A DNA stretch of 64,000 nt, taken from assembly GCA_021613535.1 (NCBI GenBank), contig CP075496.1, positions 11,966,001-12,030,000 of the forward strand, written 5' to 3'. Below, one piece after another: positions 1-9,192 of the stretch. Origin of the DNA: Adineta vaga (taxonomy: Eukaryota > Rotifera). A program made the position numbers and the translations under genes. Each line of letters opens with the position of its first letter. The first letter of the stretch is position 1. Below the pieces are notes generated by a model. That model made no database searches. It had not been told where the DNA came from and saw only the letters and a list, made by a program, of their open reading frames with translations.

Positions 1-1977
1 TGCTATATCAACACGATTCCATTCTAATGCTAGACGAAGTTGTTCACGTTTACGTTGCATATTTGTTTTACTTAAATCACTAACTGATGTAGCTAAAAAC
101 GAAAAGAAGATAATCTTCGGTAATTCAATTCTAACTTGATAGTTACCATTCAACAATGCTTGTAAAATAACTAAATCAATATCTGGTTCGACTGGATTAC
201 GTGAATTTAAACTAATTATATTTAGAAATCGTCGTCGTGTATGAATACATTCGTAAACTAATTCAAAATAATCAGTTGAATCGACTACACGAGCATTCTT
301 ATCTGTCGTTGTTGCTGAACTTTTGCGTGGTGTTTTACCACCTACACTTGTCGATGTATCACCTGTACCACTAATAGCTTGAAGTTCTTCTTTGAGTTCT
401 TCTCGAAGTTTTTTCTTTAAATCATCAAAACGTTTTGAAATAGTAGTAGGATCAGCGCTAAAAGTAAAGAGTTGTTTTTTTTCCAGAGAAATTCAGAAGA
501 GATTTTCGCTCTGCTTACTTTGCAGTTCCTTCATCATTAAGATCTAATTTTTGAAGATTGTCATTGTAGAGAAGATATGCTTTAGCAAATAGATCACAAC
601 AACGTCCTGTTCCTTCGAGAAAAACAGCTGGAATATTATTTTGAACAACAGCTTCATGAACTATAGTATTTAAAAAGAAAAAGAAGACAAATATTTGATT
701 CATTCTTGAAAAAACAAAAAGTAGTCTGTATTTATACCTGTTCGAACGGTATTTGGTCCTCCTTCAACAACAAGAAGAACAACTGGTACTGGATCTATAG
801 TATCGAGAAATTATTGTTTTAGAAGTAAATCAAATAAATGACATATCTTAATTACCTAATTGTTCTGATCTTACCGACGGAGCCCCTGATAAACTAGTAG
901 TTTGATTAGCTGCCTGTGTTACTGTTGTAGATTTTGATGCAAAAAAGCCACCAGAAATAGCTTGTTCGAGTTTTGCACGAAATGAGATTTCTCGACCATA
1001 TTTTCTTTCACTTCCATCATCGACAAAGATAAATTCTGTATGATTGGGTTCTAATGGTGCTTCACCTTTTTGTTCACTACGCGGTTTAGCATAATGAACA
1101 TTTGAGCCATGTACATCAAGTTGTTGAAAATCAGACACACAACCCCATGTTGCAATACCCTACTTATATTTCGAATAAGAAAAATTAATCTAGATGTTTA
1201 TTAAATTTACAATTAAATGAATTGGTCGAGAACGATCGGGATTTATTTGAACAATTTCGCCAACAAGTTTCATAATACCCGTATTCATACCACCAGTAAT
1301 AATCCATGCACCTAAAATTCAATCAAAGAATCGTGTCTTCTGATTGTACGAATGAAAAATGAAAATACTACTAGAGAAATCATATCCAAATTCGAAATTA
1401 ATCAAGTTCCTCTCTTTTTAGATATGAAAGTCTTTGCTTCATTATGAAATACTTCAAGTGCTATGAAATTCCGACATACAAACTATTTTCACTCAACATA
1501 CCAGTTGTTCGAGCAACTTTGAGAAGGCCTCGTCGAAATGCTCTTAATAGTTTTGGTTTCATATTGTACTCTTTTGCACCGCCAGTTACCGATATTACTA
1601 ATGATGGGCGCTACATAAAAATAATAACAACAATTAACAAAATGAAATATTCATACAGATGAACAACTTACTGCATGACACCATTGTTTAACGAGTAATT
1701 CTTTAACATGCATAACCGATGCATCTGGTGGTATACGAATAAATTCTGCTCGAGTAGACTTATTGTCAGGGACTTCAGAAAAAGGAAAAATCACATGAAA
1801 AAAAAAGGGTAATTTTATATAAAATTTATCCTTCTCACAAGTAACTGTGCCATGTGATTTCACACCAATCGATGTATACAATTGATTACTAACAGGTCGA
1901 CCGTGTGCTGGTACAAAGGTGGATATAAGTTTGTTCACATTATCGATAAGTAATGTTGAATTTGGTGCAGCTGTCAT
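1..1977 (-). CDS. TRPM-type cation channel, N-terminal part (cut by window edge)
   Basis: This is the 5' end of a multi-exon gene read right to left from ATG at 1977. It encodes the cytosolic N-terminal SLOG (LSDAT) homology region of melastatin-type TRP channels, which are membrane cation channels. After a first exon (1839-1977) and a donor at 1838, exon 2 resumes at 1772 (reading FPDNKSTRAEFIRIP). A further exon carries the family signature VISVTGGAKEYNMKPKLL followed by FRRGLLKVARTTG, and the next has ITTGGMNTGIMKLVGEI and GIATWGCVSD. The exon near 520-700 has AVFLEGTGRCCDLFAKAY, typical of the same domain. The TRP pore, coiled coil and any enzymatic tail lie beyond position 1. It diverges from the BAF gene, sharing about 540 bp of upstream DNA. 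Family is clear from motifs; the subfamily cannot be set from this part. Confidence 0.85.
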
Positions 1978-2513
1978 TGTCGAAATATGTATGCGTATGC
2001 GTTGAAAAACAACGCTCTAATCTTAAAAGAACAAAAATAAATGTAAAGAGAACAAGCCATAATATTCTTTTCTTCTCCTTTTAATCTGCTTACAGCTACT
2101 ATTATATTTCTTGTCCGTGTTCGATTGACGTCTATTTACTGTAGTTCGGTTCGGTCGAACTTCTATGCCTGAGAAATATTCAATAGACGTCAAACGAACA
2201 CATGTTTTTCAGGCACAAAAATAAATTTGATAATCATACATAATGAATCGAAAGCAAACGAATAAATTCACCTTGAAATATCAATTATAAATTGTTTGTA
2301 GTCTTAATTTACTTGGTTCATTATATATATTTCGAGTTTTTTCTATGATATGATTCATCATCACTTGCGGGCGGTCAGCCAATAAATGCCATTGATGAAT
2401 CAGCCAATGAGAAATCTTTTTTATGAATCATTTGCTTTCTATGGTTGACAGATGTAAAGAAAAGAAGACGTTTTTTCATTCATTTGTTCATTTCTATCGA
2501 TATACGTGACACG
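1978..2513. promoter_or_regulatory. Divergent promoter region between TRPM-like and BAF genes
   Basis: The 536 bases between two divergent start codons must hold both promoters. Visible elements are a 20-nt imperfect inverted repeat (2117-2136 with 2182-2201), and two direct CCAAT boxes at 2379-2383 and 2404-2408, each inside the same TCAGCCAAT context and 25 bp apart, upstream of the first BAF gene. No TATA box stands out in such AT-rich sequence. Confidence 0.5.
2117..2201. repeat. 20-nt inverted repeat with TGACGTC cores
   Basis: Arms 2117-2136 and 2182-2201 are reverse complements at 19 of 20 positions by my count, separated by 45 nt. Each arm contains GACGTC inside a TTGACGTCTATT context, close to a bZIP/CRE site. 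The spacer itself has a small GTTCG...CGAAC hairpin. No target-site duplication is visible at the outer ends, so a miniature transposon is not supported, though not excluded. Confidence 0.7.
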
Positions 2514-2846
2514 ATGAGTTCATCAACAACGCAAAAGTTTCGTGAATTTATGGCTGAACCTTTGGGTGATAAAGGTATTCGAGATATTCCCGGTATTGGT
2601 GATGTCCTTGGAACAAAATTATCTGAAGCTGGTTATGACAAAGTTTGTTTTTTTTTCTTCTTGAAAAACGATCGATTGATCGTTTGTTTGTGTTCTTAGG
2701 CATATACTTTATTTGGTAAATATCTACTATGTAATAAAGATCTTGAAGAATTTCAAGATTGGATACAAATTCAATGTGGTGCAAATAGTCATCAAGCAAA
2801 ATCAGCAGCACAAGCCTTTTCAGAATGGGCAGAAGCATTTATTTAA
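2514..2846 (+). CDS. BANF1: Barrier-to-autointegration factor, copy 1
   Basis: Two exons (2514-2642 and 2700-2846, 57-nt intron) encode 91 residues, close to the 89 of human BAF. BAF is a small dimeric DNA-bridging protein that compacts chromatin, binds LEM-domain proteins and lamin, helps rebuild the nuclear envelope and restrains foreign DNA. The fit is end to end: an N-terminal SSTTQKFREFMAEPLGDK, a helix-hairpin-helix IPGIGDVLGTKLSEAGYDK, and a C-terminal half with CGANSHQAKSAAQAFSEW. The start at 2514 is chosen because the family begins there. An in-frame ATG at 2445 would add 23 basic residues unlike any BAF. It is followed 114 nt later by a second copy on the same strand. Confidence 0.95.
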
Positions 2847-2935
2847 TAGATTTGTGTGTGTTTAAATATAAAAGAGAGAATTCAAGATGATATTGTGTTT
2901 TTTTTCTTTGTCGTTAAAATAAAAATTATTGTTTC

Positions 2936-2947
2936 ATTTATTTCTAG
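2936..2947 (+). promoter_or_regulatory. Putative trans-splice acceptor before second BAF
   Basis: A pyrimidine-rich stretch ending in TTTCTAG at 2947 lies 13 nt before the ATG of BAF copy 2. There is no room for an upstream leader exon other than the preceding gene's 3' end, so a spliced-leader acceptor within a polycistronic transcript is the natural reading. This is inference. Confidence 0.45.
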
Positions 2948-2960
2948 ATTAATATTAATC

Positions 2961-3294
2961 ATGTCATCGACAACTTCACAAAAATTTCGTGATTTTACTG
3001 GTGAACCATTGAAAGATAAAGTTCTCAATGAAATACCCGGTTTAGGACCAAAATTAGCAAGTAATTTAGAAGGATCTGGTATTACCAAAGTATGTTGTAT
3101 TTGAATGTCTTTCCATATTTATGAATTTTTAATTTCATTTTTTTCAGGCTTACGAATTATTGGGTGTTTATTTAACATTATTGAAGAATAAAGAATATTT
3201 TGAACTTTGGATTCGTGACAATGCTGGTGCCAATCGTCATCAAGCAAAACAATGCGCTGATGCTATCGATGCATTCTGTTCACAATTTCTTTAA
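2961..3294 (+). CDS. Barrier-to-autointegration factor, copy 2
   Basis: Exons 2961-3089 and 3148-3294 encode 91 residues, exactly 43 plus 48 around the intron, as in the upstream copy, with the intron after the same Lys codon. The protein keeps SSTTSQKFRDFTGEPLKDK, the hairpin-helix motif IPGLGPKLASNLEGSGITK and the CxxxHQAKQ-like half (NAGANRHQAKQCADAIDAF). It is clearly a paralogue, but it differs at many positions, so the duplication is not recent. Expected function is DNA bridging and chromatin or nuclear-envelope organisation; sub-specialisation is unknown. It sits 114 nt after copy 1 and 145 nt before the Ly6-like gene, all on the same strand, suggesting co-transcription. An AATAAA lies shortly after the stop, near 3360. 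Confidence 0.93.
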
Positions 3295-3419
3295 ATTACT
3301 TTTTGCTTCATTTTTGTGTTTCTCGTTTGTTCTATGTATAGATGTGTAAAAAAGATTCAAAATAAAACATATCTTTTCTTTTCTTTTTTTATATCGTTAT
3401 CTCTATTCTCTGAAATGAA

Positions 3420-3431
3420 TTTTTTTTATAG
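3420..3431 (+). promoter_or_regulatory. Putative trans-splice acceptor before Ly6-like gene
   Basis: A T-rich run ending in ATAG at 3431 lies 8 nt before the ATG at 3440 and about 60 nt after an AATAAA. This poly(A)-signal plus acceptor spacing is what is seen between genes of spliced-leader operons. It is inferred from sequence only. Confidence 0.45.
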
Positions 3432-3439
3432 ATATAAAG

Positions 3440-3955
3440 ATGAAATCTTTCATTGGTACAATTCTTATTTTTGCAATTTTTATTGATGGTAGATTAAGTT
3501 TGAAAAAGTTCATTTTTGTTAATATTCATTTTTTCTGCATTCTAGCGTCAAATTCATTAAGTTGTTTTGTATGTGATTCAAAAGAAGATGAACATTGTCC
3601 AGAAACATGGACGCGAAAAGATATTCTACCTGTTGAATGCGGTGGACCTGATGGTGTACAAGATGCACGATTTTGTATAAAAACAATCGCTGTTTTTGGA
3701 GGTTTGATATATTTATATTTTTCGTTAAAATTCACTAATATTATTCATTTTTAAGGTGCTGTGGCTACAAAGCGTTTTTGTAGTTCTCGTCATATGGATA
3801 ATCAATGTATTGAAGTCAAATATCCTCAAGATGAAAAAATGTATTATTCATGTACATATACATGTTCAAGTGATGGTTGTAATGGAACATCTCGTTTGAG
3901 TGTCTCATCATTTTTTATACTCTTCCTTATTGGAATACACATTATTCGTGTTTAA
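3440..3955 (+). CDS. Ly6/uPAR-type three-finger GPI-anchored protein
   Basis: Three exons (3440-3488, 3546-3701, 3756-3955) give a 134-residue secreted precursor whose frame closes exactly. It has an N-terminal signal peptide (MKSFIGTILIFAIFIDA). A mature domain follows with ten cysteines, beginning SLSCFVCDS and ending CTYTCSSDGCNGT, the expected three-finger pattern. A hydrophobic C-terminus (SSFFILFLIGIHIIRV) is suited to GPI attachment. The family acts at the cell surface, for example in septate-junction assembly (boudin type) or channel modulation (sleepless/quiver type). The motifs do not say which. It is the third gene of the closely spaced plus-strand trio. Confidence 0.85.
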
Positions 3956-4511
3956 TTCTTTGTGTCTTTTTCCTTTTTTTATGAATATTACATTCGACAT
4001 TCCACTTTTTTTTATATCGATACATTTTTTGCTGAATGTATATTTGTATAAGTTAGTTTAGTAGTTTTTCTGTCATTATACAACACTGCTTTTTTTGTAT
4101 GAATAGACGATATCATAGTTTCATGATTAAATAATATTATTCAGATATACTTACCAACTCGAGAAGTCTTGTGATAGTTCGTCATTATCAAGAGCAAACG
4201 TCTACACAAGAATTTCATCCAATATTTCCGTGAATATTCTATCTATGTGTGTTTCTTTTTCTTTTATTCAGATAAATAAATAAGATAACGATAGATGCAT
4301 TAAAATAACGGAGAAAATAACAACGAGAATAAGAATGCTCCTTATATTATTATTTTTTTCTTGCACAAATTAACCGTTTGACTGTTCAGATAAAAGACAA
4401 GATCAACAATAAAAGGAGAAAATACTAATAATGAACAACATTCAGATATAAAGTAAAGACCCATTCAATAAATAAAACAAAAAACAAACAACTTATTCTC
4501 TTTGCGACTTT
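3956..4511. other. Convergent intergenic region
   Basis: AT-rich 3' flanks of the Ly6-like gene (plus) and the Sec24 gene (minus). A minus-strand AATAAA (plus TTTATT near 4263) could end Sec24 transcripts. No coding or RNA gene is seen. Confidence 0.5.
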
Positions 4512-7500
4512 TCATTGAAGAATATTACGAACTTCTCGATGTAGATGATAGAGAAAATCAACATATGATGCACCATTGGTAAGACCTTTATCTTCGACCA
4601 GATAGTTTCGCATAAATGGTTCCATTGAATCACGTTGTTGAATAACAAATAACTAAAAAAAAATATAAACGTTTGAACACCATTCTCTTTTTCTTTTCAA
4701 TACACATACTTTCATATGAGAATTTCGTTCATCACGAATCATATTTAATAATGCTCGAACATTCTTTGATAATGGATTATCAAGTTCGATGACACGACAC
4801 TAGAAAAAACGAATCGTTTCTTCATATAGATCGAAATTACAAATAAAGTGTGTCTACTTTTTCTGGTTGAATCTGTGATACTGTTTGAAGACCAAATACA
4901 TATTGCACAAATGCTGGATCAAGTTGACTACCAAGCCAGATATACATAACAAGACCATTCTCTAAAATTATATAGATTTAGATTAGAATTTTCATGTAAA
5001 AAAGTTTGTATATACAGTAAGAATTCTCAACAATCTCGATAGTTTAGAAACTTACCGATAACATAGGCTCCTGTTTCTGAGAGATGTTCATATAAACATC
5101 GAATCATTCGAGGTGGAATATGAATTTCTTCTAATGTATGCTAAATATATAATTCAAATAGAAAATTAGTCTCTTCATTGATAATCTACAAACCAATGCA
5201 TAGATTCTTGGATAAATATATGCCGATGTTCCTTTGATATTCATTGACATCAATCGATGAATTAACCAACTTCGATCATCAGTCATTAATGTTACAGCTA
5301 AATACGGAATACAGTATCTTCATGAATAAATCATATAACAACGTTTTTTTCTACATACTTCCAGTTAAAACATCAGACTTAATTAATGAAGATACGTAAA
5401 CAGGTAGTAATTTTAATGTGTCTGGTAGAATTAATTGTCCTGCTGCACTTCCTTGTGCACAATTTTTTCGATAACAAGCTAGCATATTCGCAGCTTGTGT
5501 TATTATACTATCACGTATACTTTTCGGTGTTGATATTAACACGGAACGAACAGCTAGATACATAAATTATGAAAATAGGTATCGATGATTTTGGTTTTTC
5601 ACTCACCAACTTTTGTCGTATAATTCATTATAGTATCCAGATCACATACTGGATAAAGTGATGTATATGAAGATGTAACTGTTAATGCTAGTGTTATAAT
5701 TCTTAAACGACGTTGACCAGATATACTGGTGTAAAGTAAAGCAACCTGTTTTATATAGAACATAAAAAATAAAACATTTCAATGAAAGAAAATTAATATA
5801 ACTTACTTGAATGTAAGTGTTACTATCAGCAGTTAGTTTATCATCATGTTTTATTTCAACAGAGACTGATTTATCGGCATCAATAGTACCAAATATCATC
5901 TCAGTTGCGTTTGTCATATAGAAATTACCAAGAAAATCAATAGGTCGAATTCCTAGAAAGAAATTTGTATTTTATGTTCGTTTATGAATGATTAACAAAT
6001 TGATCTTCATACCTGTACTTGTTCGTACACGCATTAATGCATCAAAAGCAGTCGATCGTTGAAAATTACGTCTTAATTCATCTAATAAACGTTCGCCATC
6101 ATTCTCAATCTTGCAAAAACAAGACATTTCTTTTATGTTTTTAAGTCCATATCGAAAAACTTACTGAAAAAAAGTTAAATTTATAAATCTGTCCACCAGA
6201 TACACGACAAACTTCGCCAACCGTAGCAAGATCATAATAAGCATTAGGAAATACAAAGAGATCAACAGCACAACCAGTTTGAGCACATTCTTCACCAAGT
6301 TTAGTATAGATATTATTCACTGGAGATAGTAATGTCTATTTAAAAACAACAGCCACAATATAAAATTGATGATGAGAATCGAATATTAAGAAAAGAACGA
6401 ACCTTTTCTTTCTCAGTTCCCAGTGCTTTTTTATCATCTCGATTTGATAATTTTCCAGGTGCTACAGCAATTGGTAATGTTGTCGAGAATATATAAATCT
6501 TACCAGAACAATTTGCACCCTAAATATTCGTACGTTGATTCTATTTTTCTAATAAAAATATTTCTAAATGTTACTTTTAATGCTTGAATACCAGCTTCGA
6601 TGACTGGTGCTAAAATAGTTTCTGTTTCTTGTGAATTTGCAAATGTTTTTGGAATTTGATCAAGTAAACTATTGTATAAACAGCACAACGATACATCTAT
6701 TAGAGATGATGATGAAAATTCACTTACGTATTGATTACTCCACGAGAATTTTGAGGTGAACAAAGGAAACCATCGAGTAAAGGTACAAACATTTCTTCAA
6801 GATCAGAAACGACCATCATTTGTGGTTGTCCAAGGGAATCCTAATCGAATAGAAATAAATAATATTCGTTTGTTCATACAATATATTTAATACACATAAA
6901 ACAACAATGAGACAATGTGCTTTTAGATATACATCAGAAAACACTTAGATAAAGGAAAGAAACATGCTACTATACACACGTACACAGACTCTATTTTACT
7001 TGCCCCCTATAAAATAGTTGGTCAAAATCAATGATTAGATAAAGAAAGTATAAAAATCGATCATCTTACTCTTATATTGTAAAAATGAATTTGTTTATCA
7101 AATGTTGCAAAGCCAACGCGTACATTAGATGTTTCAGTATTTTTATCTCTATATAATACTTAATATGCAAGAAATAACAATTGAATTATGAACATACTTT
7201 GGTAAATAATCAAGAAGATCAGTTTTTAAGATATGACAAATATAATCTACCAAACCACTACGAACGCTATTAAAAGAGACATCAATCATAAATATAAAAG
7301 CCGGTGGTTCAGGCCATTTTTCGTCCTAAAAAATCGACGATAAACAAAAATTGGCAAACAAGTCAATAAGAACATACTTTACAGTATTGTTTTGTTGCTA
7401 CAATCTCATATGAACCAAGACATAATTCAGGTCTTTGATACCAATCTGTACGACGACCACTATGATCAAGATGATTGAAATATTCATTGGCAACTGAAAA

Positions 7501-8646
7501 GATACAAGTAGATATTAATTCCAGTATAAAAATGTTTCTTTTTCACAACTGACCATCTGTTGTAGCGTCACAAAAACAACAAACAAAACGTTTTCCACCA
7601 TCAATAAATTGCATAAATGAACACATATATGCTTTACATCGATGACATCGAACGGGACCAACTTCACCAAAATTACTGAGTGGTGGTTCCAACTAAATAA
7701 AATTCAGTCTTAATTTCAAGATAACTAATCAACCAATATTACTTCATCCGTTCGCAGATCTGCTAATGGTGAGATAGATAGAGCAATTGGTATTTGAGAT
7801 TGTTTAACCATCTCCGCTGTATTGGGTACTGCGTATGTAGTCGAACGCATCAAACGTGGATTACAACTACCTTGATCTTGACAAATGAAATCTGTTCCGA
7901 CTAACGGTGGTAATAAGCCAGGAGCATTGGTTGTGAAAGGTTCTTGAATCTTTTCTTGACTTTGTTCAAGTACATGAATCTATTTTAGTATGAAAATATT
8001 CATTATGAACGAATTTTTATGATTTTCGTTTTCAATATAAAGAAAATCATACGTACAACATTAGGTAACATTTCTGGATCAATTCGAGTTTGTGGATATT
8101 GTGATTGTACTGGTCCACTTAAAGGTGTTGGGCCGACATGTGCATTTAGTCCATTCGTTGGAACAACAGGCATTGACGATGGACCATGAAGATTAGGATA
8201 ATTAGATGGGGATGGATAGTTTGTCGATGATCGTGTTGGTTGCATAACTGGTGGAAGTAAAGGAGGTTGACCGTTGGTATAGGCAGGGATATTACCCGTA
8301 TTTGATGGTTGTGAGCCATGAATTGGAGGATTCATTGTTGTCATTGTCAAAGTAGGTCCATACTGATTCGATGATGATACTAATCCTGAGTTTATATATG
8401 GATGTTGTGCTGGTGGTTGATCTAAACGATGAGAGGATGTGTTTTTAATATCCATATTGTAACAGACTCACTCATTCCACTTGTCATCATTGGCGGTTGT
8501 ACAGGCTGAGATGGATAAGATGGTTGGAAATTAGGTGGTAATACAGGTGGTTGAAATTGATTTGTATACATTGGAGATGCTGACGACGGCATCGTTGAAG
8601 GGAGAGTAGCAGTATTGTAATGAGAGGGTGGTGGTCCAGCAAGCAT
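4512..8646 (-). CDS. SEC24C: COPII coat cargo adaptor Sec24, C/D type
   Basis: This is a multi-exon gene read from ATG at 8646 to TGA at 4512. Sec24 pairs with Sec23 in the inner COPII coat and selects cargo for ER export. Domains in order are: a proline/glutamine-rich disordered N-terminus (about 8050-8646); a zinc finger with [14 protein letters not shown] and, after [12 protein letters not shown] (about 7560-7680); a von Willebrand-like trunk with [19 protein letters not shown] and [14 protein letters not shown]; a beta-sandwich and helical region; and a gelsolin-like C-terminus ending [18 protein letters not shown]. The zinc-finger wording and C-terminus match the Sec24C/D branch rather than A/B. 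Introns are mostly about 50-70 nt, with a longer one near 6843-7070. An AG preceded by T/A-rich sequence lies just upstream of the ATG (plus-strand 8656-8657), a possible trans-splice acceptor. Confidence 0.93.
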
Positions 8647-9192
8647 TATTTATTTCTATTAAAAAAATATCTATAGAAAAATCGTAGCATTTATAACGAA
8701 GTTTTTATAAAAAAAAATCATATTTATGACAAGCTGGCAAATTGTACACGTTGTTCTGTACAGCACAGTAATGATGTGGCTGTCATAACGCAGAGAGTGT
8801 TTGCGTGGACGTTTTTCTATTGGTTGATCATTACCATTTTAGCATAGAAGATTTAAGCAATAGGAATAGAATGCTTTTCTCTACACGGACAATTAATAAA
8901 TACTAAGTTCACATTTAAAGAAAATGTTCTCGAAATGTTAAAAAAATTGATCACACGAACACGTTATATTCAAGGTAAAATAATGGTACTCAACGACATC
9001 TAGTACTGCTTCGTGTTCTGAAAGAAAGGAAGGATTTCGATCAAGTTTCTTTCTCTCTTCGTCATTAGCTTGATTTTCTTTTATTTAACAATAAAATTTA
9101 TATATAATATAAACAAAAAAAAATAAATGATCATTTCAATTCATAGTATAAATGTGTACAAATATCGAAAACAGTTCTATAGATAAATTAAA
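8647..9192. other. Intergenic region upstream of Sec24
   Basis: This is 546 bp between the Sec24 start and the 3' end of the next minus-strand gene. An inverted CCAAT box (ATTGG, near 8818) and a short GC-richer patch at 8745-8800 could belong to the Sec24 promoter. No gene is visible. Confidence 0.4.

Noticed and set aside
2117-2201. Interpretation of the inverted repeat as a miniature transposon
   Set aside because: No target-site duplication visible at the outer ends and no second copy noticed in the window; kept only as a repeat of unknown role.
2445-2513. In-frame upstream ATG extending BAF copy 1 by 23 residues
   Set aside because: The added basic/hydrophobic residues do not occur in the BAF family, and the second copy starts at the equivalent of 2514.
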